A stretch of 64,000 nucleotides of DNA from Apostichopus japonicus (Eukaryota > Echinodermata > Holothuroidea > Aspidochirotida > Stichopodidae): positions 2,048,501 through 2,112,500 of the forward strand of contig NC_092573.1 of assembly GCF_037975245.1 (NCBI RefSeq), in the 5' to 3' direction. The notes beneath the pieces are model-generated. The model saw only the letters and a list, made by a program, of their open reading frames with translations, had not been told where the DNA came from and did not search any database. How positions within the stretch are numbered: position 1 is the stretch's first letter; the number at the start of each line of letters is the position of its first letter. Of this stretch, positions 1 to 13,023 are shown piece by piece. The translations under genes and the position numbers were made by a program.

Positions 1-284
1 ACCTCTCAGCTACCAACAGATTCTGGGAAAAATACATATGAAATACAGTCTGAAAATATTTACTCCCAAAAACCATTTCAAAGATTCTCTCCATAAATGA
101 CAAGATTGCTTCAATTTCATACAGTATTTGCCTGTCTTGACGCATGAAGCGTCAAAAAGTACAAAATTAGAAGCGGTAGTGCTTTTCCCCCCCCAGTATT
201 TTTACAACCACATATGTTCATAATTAGCAAGTTTCTAGACTACCCATGTTTTTACATCTTTTGTCAACCTTTCCTTACTTCTAG

Positions 285-524
285 AATGGAAAGTACTACT
301 TCGTGGAGCATGTCAGAGATGAGTACTACAACAGTTGGACTCACATCGGCCAAAGATTGATGCATCCTATCATGAAGGTCCTCGCTGATTGTGACTGCGC
401 CAAGAGCACGTGGACCTTCATCGACCGAGCTGGCTTTAAAGCAGTAGATTACCGGCAGGGGGAGGGCTCTGAAAAGTTTCCATTTTTCCTTCGTCCCCAC
501 ATCTACGGATGTGCAACGAAGTGA
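285..524 (+). CDS. METTL7-like: METTL7/TMT1-like methyltransferase, terminal coding exon (partial gene)
   Basis: This is the last coding exon of a small SAM-dependent methyltransferase of the METTL7 (TMT1) family, membrane-associated enzymes; the human members are reported as alkyl thiol methyltransferases. Seen: a pyrimidine-rich stretch and AG at 283-284, then 79 codons ending in TGA at 522-524. The peptide opens with NGKYYFVEHV, which fits the family's GG-x-YFxEHV strand, contains a W-x-HIG segment and a C-x(3)-TW segment, and ends in RPHIYGCATK, very close to the RPHIxGxAxK terminus of METTL7A/B. Reading upstream in frame meets a TAG inside the acceptor, so an intron boundary is required. 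The Rossmann fold and SAM-binding motif lie outside the window to the left. Family assignment is strong; the A or B type cannot be decided. The open frame on the opposite strand is a shadow. Confidence 0.87.
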   Translation, partial: NGKYYFVEHVRDEYYNSWTHIGQRLMHPIMKVLADCDCAKSTWTFIDRAGFKAVDYRQGEGSEKFPFFLRPHIYGCATK

Positions 525-2070
525 ATGTGGATGCCGTAAGCCTAGTCTGTGATTCACTGGGTGCTCCTCTCTCTAGCATTACTGTAGTTAACTAGTTTTA
601 AGGATTGATTTAGTACTACTTATTTGTGACTCTGTAGGGAAAGGACATTGCCTTTACTACATTAATTTTTAATGAACACCATACTTGTCAATTATTTGAA
701 GCATCATAAATTCTCAACCAATTGTCTTTATCATTGTAGCCACTCTGAATTAATTTTACAGTAGATACTTTCTCCAAAACCAGTCTTTTTGCAAAAATTT
801 CATGCTTGCTCGCTTGCTTGTCTAATTTTCCATTGCTTTTTCCAGCTTGTTCATGTTTTAACCAGCCACCGATAATCCATTCATTTTTTTGCAGTATTTT
901 CAGTCTTTCAAAATTCAAATTTGAATTCCTTGAAACACAGAACTGTAGCTCTCACTGCCTTGTATGATGTGTCACTTCTTAACTGATCTCATTTACATGT
1001 ACTTTGAAGTTTACTTTGTGTTTGCACAGTGGCAGCTGTAATGATTGAAATTTGTGGGTTTTCACTACTTTCTTCTTCTTCTATTCCAGAAGTTTTTTTG
1101 ATTATACTTTTTTACATCTTAGATTGTTTGAAGACATACTCTAATGACTAGCATGGTGTAATCAAGTGGATGTTTTTACAGGCTCCTACTGTAGCCATGC
1201 AGGCATATTGGGCCCTTAAATTTTTGGTGCCCCCACAACTCAGAAATCTTGCTGTCTGGCCTGTTGTTGTACAGTGTTAGAGGAAGCCTTTACAAAAAGA
1301 CTGCAAGCATAAAATTCAAAAGTTGAAGGAAAAACACAGAAGGACGCAATAATCACCATTGTTTTCATGTCATTGTGCTGACTCTAATAATCATGTCATG
1401 TGATCATCCTAATTGGTCAAAGATATTCATGTGGGTGAACATTAAAACAAAAATGCTTGACTTATCCAAGAATGATAGAGGTTTCATACAGAGGAAGGAG
1501 TAAGGTAAAATCAGGGTTAGATAACATACCTTTAAGCATAATTCTCTGATCTTATGTCCCTTGGAACTGCACCAGGGACAAGGAAAATTTGAATGTTTGC
1601 TAGTGTTTCATTAGGCGGACACAGAATTTTCAATAGTGGGATTCAAATGTGTAATAACTCACATATATTAGGAGTCAGTAAAGGATTGTAACCACCACAG
1701 ATGTATTTCTTATGTAGGTGTATTCAGGGGTATTCTGTTATGTGTTAGTGTTACTGTACATGGCTTGGTCAGCTGGCTCCTCAAGATAAACTTCAGCATT
1801 ACAATAATTTGCTGGGAATTTGTTGCTTTTTTCTGGCATTCTTGCGGTTAGATGCTCAGATATACAATTCCTGCTGTAAGTTCATTCTTGTGACAATAAT
1901 CTCTATTTTCTGTATAATTTTCACATCACTTTGTTTCCAGTAAAAGTTAGTTGATCTAGCAGATGTGTTGTTGTGATAGTGGTCATGTATGAACTACCCC
2001 ACCCTTACCTATCTCATCATTACGTACGCACTCCTATCTACCTAGCTAACAATAAATGTGTAATATTTTA
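525..2070 (+). other. Probable 3' UTR of the METTL7-like gene
   Basis: No coding signal follows the stop at 524. The first AATAAA on the + strand after the stop that I found is at 2051-2056, followed by GT- and T-rich sequence, so a long 3' UTR ending near 2,070 is reasonable. It is only an inference; an upstream variant signal could be used instead. The - strand frame at 688-918 (76 codons) inside this stretch resembles no family I know. Confidence 0.4.
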
Positions 2071-4535
2071 GTACCACACCTCTGTTGACCCACTGCAGGG
2101 TCACCAACCAATTCCTCTTCCTTCCTGGTGTACAGACATTGCTGAATTATAAGACTGTTACCTCTAGACCTGCTAGACATTAAAGGTCAGGGAGGTTGGG
2201 GGTGGGGGTAGGGGAGAAGAAGGGTAAAAAGGGATTGGTGAAAGGAAAAGTCTAGCACATGTATGATTTGGTCAGAAGTCAAAACGAATGATCACATTTA
2301 CTTCTTCCTTTATTTTTGTATACATTTATTATAATCATTCATATATATTTCATATTTTAATTCATATAATCATTCCATCTGTAAAAGTTCTATTGTGCAT
2401 TAATGAGTTCCCCCTCAACAGTAATTTCTTTGTGTGTGAACTGTGAACATTGTTGGTTTTTCCACCACATGAACTTGTCCATACCAGTACAATTTTTTTT
2501 TTTTGGGGGGGGGGAGTTAAAATGTCAATGTGATCTTGATTTAATGCAATCAACTTCTGATATGGAAGCTTAAAATTTCAGGAGCATCAAACGAAATAAA
2601 AAGAAACTTCCGTTTTTAGGTGATGGCATATGCAATTGTGACCGTTTTTTACAAGAAATTAGTTTTATTTTGTAATGCATCAAACTTTGGTCTTCATATA
2701 TAGTACATAAAGGATCATTATGAGCATTGAAGTTCACTCTCTACAATCAAAATGAATGCAGCAAGTGTCTGTGATAAACTGGAGATTCCATAGTGACCAT
2801 ATCCAGGTATCAGGTTATTTGATACCTACAACGTTGTTCATTTCAATTAGCCGTATCAACTCCATTTTTATCATGTTTTCAAATGTGTGTGGCATTAGGA
2901 ATCTTTCAAGTATTATGTAACAATTTTTAAACCATTGGACCAAAGACTTTTCACCAGTATTCAGCTTTTAAAAAATTTCCATATTGTAAGGAAAACTATA
3001 AATCAATAAATTGCTTCTTATCATTTTAACTTTGATAGACGTTTGCGTATTTTCTGCCTACACAGATACCGGTTTTCTAGCCATTTTCCAAAGCCTTTGT
3101 AAAGGGCAGTGCGAAAACTACCCATATGTTGTCAAATGCAATAGTTTATTACAATGAACTCTATGATTGTTTTACTGCATAAGATGGGTACCCGAAAAAA
3201 AAATAATAATAAAAATAACTTAACTTGAAATATGATGACTTTGGGCAGAATTTTTAGTCTTGATTTAGGTCATAGTTCAAGAAGAAAATTGAGTGCTAGA
3301 TTAACTATGTTTCTATAACTATTCTAATTCTAAAGTTATTTAGCTTAAAACAATCTCTCATGCTAAATCTCTCGAAAGCTTCTTTAGATTGATGAGGACA
3401 CCGGCTCCTCAGTACAGATGAAAATGTTAATGTTAATCCATGATTGTGTCATAAATAAATCTGTTAAATCAGCCATATAAATCAAACCGCATTATTCTAC
3501 GAAAATTGAACAAAATGAAATCAAAGTGAAATTATTATTCTTTGAGCTGATAGCCCGAAGTAACTATAGTTTGTTAGAAAGACTTAAGAGATTTTGCCGC
3601 TTGTAAGGATACTCTGATGTGAGGCACTAAAAATGTACCGACCATATAGTTTGGAGGTGTAGTCCTCGATTAGAATTTCTGTTGGGACGTAAAAAAAAAT
3701 GTTTTTTTTTTAAACCTGTCGAGGGTATGAAATAGATGGTTAATCGATAACGCGGCTAAAGGCATCCAGCTTGGCGCATCTTTATGAATATCGGCTACAT
3801 TCAGTTTTCTTGTGACGGTAACAGTGACAGTTTCCATTGTTCATCCCTCCCTCAAAATTCCAATCTTCTCCCGCCCCTCCCCCTTACCCTCCCGAACTTT
3901 TGTTTTGAAAAGACTTGTGTGTGAAATTCTTACTCGTCAAGATTGAGCAAAAATAGAAAATTGGTATTCCTGTATCACTAGGTGGCTGTGTCTCCACAAG
4001 TATTAGTACGATACAAGCCATTATAAGCTCCATCCATGTGCTTGACTTACAGAAGATGACATTTGATCATTTCTGGCAAAGATTGATAGCTCTTTGGTGG
4101 TGATTTTTGCGTCATAGCCATCTTATTCCCCATAGCAACGTTCTTCAAATTGAGTTGCTGTGATTTCACAACTGAATCATATTCCGTCATTAGCAACAGT
4201 AAATAACGATTTTTATGCCACGCAGATGGTGAATTAATTTGTCATTTGATAGAAGAAAAAAATGTAATTAATCATCATTACTAAACTCGCAGATAATCAT
4301 ATTAAAACAAGTGTTCCCTGTACATGCACAACTTTAATTTAGGAGGTATATTTGAGCTTATATGAAGACTTAAGTTGGATGAAAATGTGAGCAGGGGGTA
4401 GGGAAGGGGTGGTTAAATGACTGGTTTAGGAAGTGATTTTCATAAAAAAAAAGATGACGTAATTGATCGCGTTGCATGACACGAGACACGGATGGTTTCT
4501 TTTCAAGTAGGTGGTATGGTTGTCGAATCAATAGT

Positions 4536-4537
<2 letters not shown>
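2071..4537. other. Intergenic, no gene seen
   Basis: AT-rich sequence with short homopolymers (T/G run near 2490-2515, A and T runs near 3689-3712). Contains one member of a dispersed repeat at about 3245-3440, listed separately. No frame with recognisable protein similarity. Confidence 0.5.
3245..3440 (+). repeat. Dispersed repeat, copy 1 (second copy near 31,665)
   Basis: Shares an ordered series of blocks with 31,665-31,845 in the same orientation: a TTTAGTCTT block, a TCATAGTYCAAG block, an ATTGAGTGCTA block, a TGTTTCTATA block and a CTCAGTACA block followed by ATTAATGTTA-like sequence. Moderately diverged; the element ends are not defined. Confidence 0.5.

Positions 4538-4581
<44 letters not shown>
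4538..4581. repeat. (TA)n microsatellite
   Basis: About 22 uninterrupted TA dinucleotides. Confidence 0.97.
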
Positions 4582-4583
<2 letters not shown>

Positions 4584-5599
4584 GTTGCCAAATTCAATTG
4601 ACGTATACAACAGTCCATTTCGCTCGTTTCTCATTTTTATCAATGCTATATACAATTTCATTTGTTTTGACATAAAAAGAAATCTGTAAGCTAAATAAGA
4701 ACTTTATCAGCATTTTTAGTTTGCTTATTCGAGGTAGAAGGATCTTACACTAGCTTCTCCGTGATTGCAGGTTTGTTTCGAGGGAACTATTCTTTACAAA
4801 GAAAGAAAACGATACCATTCATTGAGAAAAAAAAGGTACTCCAAATTAAGAAAAGGGACACTTTTTAATTTTCCCTATTCAAGACGGGCTGGGGATCCCG
4901 GGATCCGATAACCCTGTCACCGTAAAAGCATATTAAGTACATGCATGCACGTTTGCAACTAGCATGTCCTAAATCCATCATATCATATATATGATGGAAT
5001 ATCGCCTGGGTAATTTTCCCTACCAAGCAATGACTGTTTAGATTTTAAGTTACTAGAGGAGAAAGCTTAGCGGTGTTCTCCCGCCTAACATATTACATAT
5101 CTGCTGTTGTCGGGTTATCTTCCCATTTCACTAGAGAATTTCTCAAATCACCTTAAATCTTCCTGCTTTTAACATCTTTAGTATTTTTACAGTTTACCGG
5201 CGCTGTAATATGGCAAACGTGAGACACTGTGATGCTATAACCGTACACACGTACAAATCAAGTTATTTCGGAAATTCTATTCAAGTATAGACACTTTTCA
5301 GGGTAAGGTCAAGTTAGCCCCCCCCCCCCCCACACACACACACGCATACACACCCACATACCCTCCAATAATAGGAATCTTAGTTTAGGGGTCAAATGGT
5401 GCATTCTGAGGTATAGTTAGACTATAAAATCGGTCTTAATTATATTTTGGAATAATAAAAAAATCCCCGACTGACATTGGGGTTGGGGGAAGGAAGATGC
5501 CTCCCCCCCCCCCATTTGCGCCACTATTCAGGATGTCTTATCTTTTCTGGACTGACGGATACTTGACTTATGCTATATGACACAGGGTATTTGACATGA
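4582..5599. other. Intergenic, no gene seen
   Basis: Contains a 14-bp palindrome GGATCCCGGGATCC at 4893-4906, a (C)n tract followed by a short (CA)n run at about 5319-5343, and a second (C)n tract near 5503-5513. No coding signal. Confidence 0.5.
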
Positions 5600-6190
5600 T
5601 GTAACCCTACAGCAGTAAGAGTAAGAATACGAGTACTCATAGAAGTATACCCTCGAGTACTATACTGTATATGAGTACGAATTGCTCACAGCTTAAATAA
5701 TTCTCCTTAGTATGAGTACGAATTCTAATAGAAGTGTACCCTCGAGTACAACTACATCAGTACGAATTGTTTACAGCTGAAAGAATTCTCCTTAATTCGA
5801 GTACGTGCATGGTACTTCTAATATAGTATGTAGCATGCGTATATATACGATTACGATCTTACACTATAGTACAAAGGACCCCCCCCCCCGAAAAAAAATA
5901 CCGTGAGTACATACAAAAATCCATGAGCAGTTCATCATGCTAGAATAAGAGTACGGAGTAAGAAATTCCCTTTGGTAAAACATATGGTATACGAGAGATT
6001 ACAGTACAGTAAGTGTATAAACATGAGTACGGCGGTACATTTATCACTATAGTATCTATACTAGATTTCTAACATGCCTCGAGTATGAGTACAAATCCAC
6101 GAGGTCGTGTACAAATCCATGGAGTTCAGTATGCTAGAATGCGAGTACACGGACTCACTGCTAGTCGGCTACATAGCACGCCAAGAGTGC
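5600..6190. repeat. Degenerate GAGTAC-rich repeat region
   Basis: The hexamer GAGTAC and its variants (GAGTACGA, TGAGTACGAATT) recur irregularly, with two longer similar blocks around 5640-5710 and 5705-5775 that share a CCTCGAGTAC core and a following GCTKAAAKAATTCTCCTTA block. It looks like a decayed tandem array related in motif to the ordered array at 57.9-58.6 kb. Confidence 0.6.
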
Positions 6191-6197
6191 CAATTTG

Positions 6198-6198
<1 letters not shown>

Positions 6199-6254
<56 letters not shown>
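6199..6254. repeat. (TA)n microsatellite
   Basis: About 28 TA repeats without interruption. Confidence 0.97.
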
Positions 6255-6257
<3 letters not shown>

Positions 6258-8811
6258 AATGTTATTGACCCCGTTTTCTTCTAAAGAAAAGAAAATAAGT
6301 AACTGCTCGTTAAATGATTTATTCCATCATTTGGTGTCATTAAGTCCAATATAGGCCATGTCGTAGTGAAAAACACGGATGATTCCGTCTTGGCAAAGCA
6401 GCAAAGATGCCCTACATCTAAGTTTATACCCCAGTGACAATAAATGAGAATGTAAGCAACTTAACCGCCGTAACACATGGTTCAAGCACTGAATTAAAAC
6501 CCCTTTTCCTGATAACGCCCACGACACACATTACCTGAAGGTTAATAGCATTGGTTTGCGCTGCATATTATTACATATCATAATCCTCCCAAATGCAATG
6601 TAACCGCTTCTTTATTTTATTTTATTTTATTTTATTTTAGGGTTTCACTATATTTAAGCCGAGATTAAACAGGAAAGAATTATTCATTCTTTTGTTCAAT
6701 TAATAATCTTTACCATATTACGCCCACGACAGGAAATAACGTAAGAGCTAACGACATTATGTTGCTAGCTGTTGCTTATCATTGTTGTCTCACAAGAGTG
6801 AATTTTTCAAATAGTTAAATTTTATTGGTAGATGTTTTACATATTACAATGTAAATATATAGTTCCATATATGCATATGAAAGCAGTGGCACCGCTCCAA
6901 CCCCACCTACGATTGTCAATCTCATTGGGAAATGGTTCATTCGGGAGAGTTTTACATCCAGCTGCATGGGGAAGAATTGGACCACTACTACGGGTGTACA
7001 GCCTTGATTCAACCTCACACAAAGTATTTTTGAGCAAAGCCTTGCAGTTATATGGCGACTTATATTGACCTAATTCAAATTTGCCTCAAAATGCACCATT
7101 TGACGTCTGAATCTTTTGCTCTTTCTTTGAGGACCCACCCCCCCCCCCCCCCACCTCTGCATATGCGACGGCTTCAGTGACTCCAGGGCAGCACCCATCC
7201 ATCATAAAATCACTCATTCGCCTCTGGAGTCGGGAAAATGTTTGAATTATTATCCTTATTTATTAGCACATCCTTCAATATACATTTTGTTTTTGCTAGA
7301 GAATATGTATGATTACTGTAGTAGAATTCCTAATCGAGCCAAGTCTAATTAAACTGCAGAAACTACCCTGGACAATCTCACTCCTAACTTTGACTTGATT
7401 CCCAAGCGTCTCCCCAACTGTTCGGATTTAACCCCTTGCTTTGTAAATTGCACCTATAGCAGAACATGGCAGCATTTCCTTGAAAACTCCATAGAGATCG
7501 CTGCGTGGGTTATAGCGGCAACTCACCAAAAGAAACTTAAAGTGATGTTTACGATGGCAGACATAATTATAAGAGACTTTTATGGTAAAAAGAATAAAAC
7601 ATTAACTGTCAGTTGAAAATCCTTTGTCTTTATCTTCCGCTTAACTTTATCTTCCGCTTAACTCCGCTTAACTCTATATATGGTTATTTCCTATTTTCAC
7701 CAGATCAACATGCCCTGCAAAAGCTGTACATTTCTAGTATAATGTAACTATCGATATATCGAAATCTTTGGCATGTTAGTGTAGCTGTTATTTTTCTCTA
7801 TATTTAGAATTTTATTTCCGCAACATGGAATTTGTTCTAGTAATAAAAAATAAAAAAATTCCTCAGTGAATAAATGCTCAATTGCCATCATGAGGACATC
7901 ACTAACCCGAGTGTTGCCAGATGCTTTCATAAATTCCACCAAAACCTTATAAGTTGGGCTCTCCATGACGAAAATTGACTTGGACTTGGAAATCCAGCAA
8001 ATTCCCAACAATGTTGCTCAACAAGGATCTTCAGTCAAGTGAATAAATACCTTTAAATTCGACTCCTGCCAGGACATTACGGTGTGGTTATATAAATCCT
8101 TTTGTATTTCAAAATTTCCCTGCAGAAAAATGCATTTGATGTCTCGAGGTCGGGAAATGTAGAGATATCTTTTTCAGATTGCTTGTGTTGTATGTATATT
8201 AATATTTTTTTGTACTTCGAATGAAGCGTACAGGAAACATGTACAACACATTTTATGACGAATGTATACCCTTATACATTTTTAACTTAACATATACATC
8301 GCAGCTCTATAACCTTAAGTGAATTAGTCACCCCGAAAAAAAATTATAATACATAATTGTTTCTAAGGGGGTTGGATCCAAGCTCATCCGAACCATGCAC
8401 CTACTCCATAAGGTCCCTCTAATTTTCCAAATTTAAAGCATCGAACGCCGGGCAATTGACATTCAATCTAAGGAAGAAACATATCGGTCTACTCATCTAT
8501 AGAAAATAGCCTAGCGTTAGTACTCACTATTCCCGGTCTTAATTCGCTAATTAGTCTTTGTCGTACGGCGGGTGATCGACGTTCGAGACTTGTTTTCGAT
8601 GGCGAAATAAACCAGACAAAGGAACCATAGGCCTAATTGTCACAAATGAGTTTAGGGCGTGTACAATGAAGACCTAATTAGATAAACAACTAGATTATGG
8701 AGGAGGAAAGAAGAAAACAAATAATCGTGAAGTTAACGAAGGGCGACTTTTGGCACAAATTTACCTTTGATAAATCGTAGGTTATGTTCTATATCACTGT
8801 TAATGTTTGAG
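6255..8811. other. Intergenic, no gene identified
   Basis: Holds a (TTTTA)n run at about 6611-6641, an island of overlapping open frames in three readings at 6815-7068, a (C)n tract at about 7137-7152 and a small tandem repeat at 7628-7675 (TATCTTCCGCTTAACT unit). An 87-codon - strand frame at 7748-8011 looks somewhat protein-like but I cannot place it in a family. Confidence 0.45.
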
Positions 8812-9035
8812 AAATGACTTTATAAACGTCTGATGGTCGTCGATTATAATTACTGTATATAGGTACAGGGGCGAAATAAGGGGAGGGGTGCCCGAGGGAA
8901 CGCCTCTCCCCCCCCCTTCTGGAGATATGACTCTATAACCGTCTGAAGGTCGTCGATCACAATTACTGTATATATGTACAGGGGCGCAATTAGGAGAGGA
9001 GTGCCCGAGGGGACACCTCTCCCCCATATTGAGAA
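8812..9035 (+). repeat. Tandem duplication of about 114 bp
   Basis: Two adjacent copies, 8812-8925 and 8926-9035, share GTCGTCGAT, AATTACTGTATATA, GTACAGGGGCG and GTGCCCGAGG blocks in the same order. Each carries an inner CAGGGGCG motif, typical of the ends of hAT-type elements in this window, so the duplicated unit may be an element end plus its flank. Confidence 0.8.
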
Positions 9036-9247
9036 TTTTTTTTAAGATGGAGGGTGCCTAGATGCAAAATGGGTAATATTTTTGTCTTCTATCTTTTTGC
9101 AACAATGCTGAAGAGTATTTTACTGTTAAGTTAAAGGTTGTACCTACATGGTAATGTATTTATGTACTACAAACTAGGAATATTTTGTTTGTCAGTTGGG
9201 GGGGGGGGGTTGGCGTAGGTTGAAGTTACCCCTTCCTACGCCCTTGC
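8866..9247. mobile_element. Possible decayed hAT-like MITE
   Basis: CAGGGGCG at 8866 and again near 8981 faces a right end CCTACGCCCTTG at about 9236-9247, whose reverse complement is CAAGGGCGTAGG. The body has a GGGGGGGGGG tract, as the better preserved MITEs here do. No target duplication could be matched, so this stays tentative. Confidence 0.35.
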
Positions 9248-12200
9248 GCCCTAACTATAGGTTAGTTCCTCAGATGCAATACAAAACCCATTTAGAAAAC
9301 ATATAACACTTATAATAGGAGGTTTACAATGTACATGATTTTGTCAAGGACAAACGGTATTGAATGCAACCAAAGCAGGTTAGTTCTGTGTTGCCGTGAA
9401 GATCGAAGTAAATGGTTCGGATGAGTCAAGAATTCATGAAGCAATGGATAACATGTATGCCTGCAAGGAAGAGCATCAAGTTTAGCCTGAACAGAGCATT
9501 CCATATATTTCATAGCTGGGACACTGGAAATAAAGCAAACTAACTCAATACAGGGGATCTCGGCTCTTTGGTCCCCCCCCCACCATCCCTCCCATCTCTA
9601 CGCTACTAGGGACATATTTCGTCCGATTCTTTCTTCTTTACAAAGTAGTTAGGCCTACGTACATCTCCCCGTATACATGCATATAGCTAACAGACCAAAG
9701 CTGTAACTATATAAGGGTATATTTGAACCATACCCCTCCCCTCCCCAGCTTATCCACCAAATCCCCCCCCCTCCCACCTCATCGGTAAAACATTCTTCGG
9801 AATTTCAGATCTATCGAGCACCTGGTAAAAAAAGAAAAAGAGAAAAACAAAATTGGGCTTTCCACCTGAAACAAAGCAAGTCGTCATAAGACTTTTCATC
9901 TCGCAAATAATCCTTTGTTCTAATGAGTTCGAGACAACTTTCGAACTACGGTGAACTAACACAGACAAAGGAAAAATACATGCATTGTCAGAGGAACAAT
10001 ACATACATTGTCAGAGGAAGCACTGATTTGATTTGAAATGTGAAGACGTGTACTATTTATACAATTTATTAGATAAACAGCTCAACGAAGGCCACATATA
10101 ACAGGTAAACCATTTTATGATCAACAGGCAAACATGTGTCGTCCCAATCATTATGAAGGTTATAAGCCTACAAGGATGTGATCCGGGCCATACCCCATAA
10201 CTCTGTCTTCTTAAAAGAATAGTCCAGGTCAAAATTTTGTTTTTATATGTTAAAGAGGAACACAATCTAAACACTCTAGTGACATTTGCATTCAATTCGT
10301 ATGTACCGTTTTGAGATATTGACAGTTGAAGTTTTCACCTTTCGTACCATAAGTGAACTTGGAGCAAACAGGTGATGTCATAGTTGCAATGTCAAAAAAA
10401 GAAGCAATTATTCCCTTCAAAATAATGTAGGTTAGTCCTATTTGAAATTTCCTGACCTTTAACATCAAGTTGGAGGCCTAAAATCTTTAGGGTATTATTC
10501 CTTATTGACGATTTGAAATTTTGAAGTTGGAAACTTCTGAGGGAATAATCATGACCTTTAAGTTTATAATGTGGGATTAACCATTACTTTTGGTGATATA
10601 CTAACACGTGTAATAATAGGAGATCAGACTAAACATTTGACGCACACACTCTTGTTTAACTGATCGATGGATGGACTTTGGTAAAGATTAAAACGCCTTA
10701 CGTCATTGCACTGTAACTATTTCTCATACTATTTAATCGGTTTAATATCAAACAGTATTTTGCCATCTTAATATGATAAAGCGATCCTCACTACGGAGTG
10801 AACTGAGTACCGTAGTAATGGATAACATGTGAGGATACATGGCGTGTATGCAGTTGTTGGTTGTATGTGAACCTTTGAAGTTATTAAGTGGGTATGGCTG
10901 AGTGAAAGGTACGGCAGCTGTGAGGGCCTACCTGTCGAATAAGTGTGCCTACGCGTCTGAGGATATGAAACAAGAACTTTTTGGCGCCCTATAAGGGCCC
11001 AGTGTTACCGCAAGAAAAGGGGACTTAGCTTTAGTAGTGCCGAATTGGAGCTGGAGTCTGGGAGTAACTTTAAATATTTCCAGAAAGATACAGAGGCATA
11101 ATAACCCTAGCTTATGTGTCATCAGTATTTTCATCTCCCAAATTTACAAGAAAAAGCCAACTAAATGTTAAAGTTTAATAAATGTGTGTGTGTGTGCGTG
11201 TATGTCTGTATACATGTGTCATTTCTACTATTTGCATTTACTGCTGCATATTCCTTTGTTTCTGGTGCGATGTTGGTGGTCTAAGCCAAGTTCAACGGGA
11301 AATGCATAACTCCCTCACGACGTAATTGTCTGACCATTTTATTCACAGTGGGCCGGTAACCAACTATAGTCGTTTTGTCGAGTCAATCCACTTGGGGATA
11401 AATTATATCTGCTTAAACAAACGTGCATTTCTCAACAACATGTAATATAAATATAACCTCCTTATATTTTGTTCAGGTAATTGCTTTGGAGCCAAACGTT
11501 CATTGTTCGAAATTTTTAGAACAACATGCCAGCGAATGGAAACACGTCAACCTAAAACCAGATAATTAACTATATTATATGGCGCGTTCACCGCGTTGGA
11601 TATGCGCCGACACGTCCGATATGAGACTGTACATGTACTGGTGGTATATGTGCACTGGTTCTCTGCTCGGTAACCGATATAAGAAAAGTCCTTGCTGAAA
11701 TCAGAAGAGTCCTCAAACCGGTAAGATTAAATTCAATGTTATAAACTACAGAATACAATTCAATAGTTCGGTTATGTCACACGGTGGGAGTTTTCTGTGA
11801 TATAGTCGTTTTTCTTTTGTGCGATCCTTGATTTTGATTAAATTCACTTCATTGCGTCATATAATTTCCACAGTCTATAGAATATGCGATCGTGTTATTA
11901 CATATTAACGTTAATGTAATATTGATTTCAACTTAATCTTGCAACACTGACATGAATGTAACATTCATATTTGTTGAAGTTTGTGGTTGATTTACAACGG
12001 ACGTCCCAACAAGGAGCGGCAGCTCTCATGTTAGAATAGCAGCACATTGGTCCTAGTCCCTGGATCAACTAAGCAATGATACTTTAGCAATCTCTCCGAC
12101 CATTACAAAAAAATCATATCCATAGTTTCATTTCTGTGAATAAACGTAAATGAAATAATATTCTTTCTAAACTCGTAAGGAATCGTAATTGAAACAGCTT

Positions 12201-12286
12201 CAAAGGGGAGCTCATATGCAGCTTCAAAAATCCGTGTTCCTCCGCCGAAGAATACTCTGGCCGCTGGAAGGCTTCTGAAGGCTCTA
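9248..12286. other. Intergenic, no gene seen
   Basis: Short (C)n tracts near 9571-9581 and 9761-9772 and a (GT)n stretch near 11,184-11,200. Open frames here are short and without recognisable motifs. Confidence 0.5.
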
Positions 12287-12612
12287 TGGGCCATTGGGTC
12301 CAGGCTTCTCAGGAGTGTGTGGGCCATTGGTCCAGACTTCTGAGGAGTCTGTGGGCCATGGGGTCCAGGCTTCCCAACGAGTCTGTTGGCCATCGGTCCA
12401 GGCTTCTGAAGAGTCTGTGGGCCATGGAGTCCAGGATTCTGAGAAATCTGTAAGCCATGGGGTTCAGGCTTATGAGGAGTCTGTGAGCCATGTAGTCCAG
12501 GCTTCTGAGGAGTCTGTCGGCAATTGGGTCTTCTGAAGAGTATTTTGGGCCATGGGGTCCAGGCTACTGATTAGTCTGTGGGCCATGGGGTTCAAGCTTT
12601 GGAGAAGTCTGT
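12287..12612 (+). repeat. Minisatellite, 32-33 bp unit, about 10 copies
   Basis: Unit consensus starts GGCCATGGGGTCCAGGCTTC and continues TGAGGAGTCTGTG. Because 33 is a multiple of three, both strands stay open across the array (an 11-residue repeat reading on +). That openness is an arithmetic consequence of the period, so I do not call it a protein gene. Confidence 0.93.
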
Positions 12613-12930
12613 GGGTCGAAATTGTTTCAAGTGGGCGGCGGAGGGTCCCAAGGAAAGTCTATTGTACAGGAGTCAGTCATGAATGATTTACCGATGGGCC
12701 AACCAGGAGTCTACTAGGAGCCCAAATGGGAGTGAATTCTTACTATCATATTATCTCTGGCATGGTAAATCTACTAAGGATATGTTTTCACTCCAGTAGC
12801 ATGCATATTTTAAAATGCAAATCTGACTTTCATGTATTCTGTTCAAAGATTGATGCACATGTTATTTGTAAACGTTTAAATGCATGTTGTGAAAAACAAA
12901 TAAATGAAATGAAATGAAATGAAATGTACT
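12613..12930 (+). mobile_element. Possible LINE 3' tail
   Basis: Ends in AATAAATG followed by four to five copies of AAATG at about 12,902-12,926, the pentamer-tailed 3' end style of several CR1/L2-like LINEs. No reverse transcriptase residue is visible upstream, so it is only suggestive. Confidence 0.3.
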
Positions 12931-13023
12931 GGAAACTATTTATTTAAAATTAAGATCCACCTCAAATCTATTTCTATGCATGGTGGGTTGTTTTTTTAAT
13001 TGAAAGAGATCATTACGACGATA

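Noticed and set aside
264-557. 97-codon - strand frame at the left edge
   Set aside because: Shadow of the METTL7-like exon on the + strand.
4893-4906. 14-bp palindrome GGATCCCGGGATCC
   Set aside because: Short, isolated and without context; could be chance.
7748-8011. 87-codon - strand frame with protein-like composition
   Set aside because: Possible transposon relic, but no motif firm enough to name a family.
12103-12536. 96- and 80-codon frames with 11-residue repeats
   Set aside because: Arise from the 33-bp minisatellite; no start context or splice partner.
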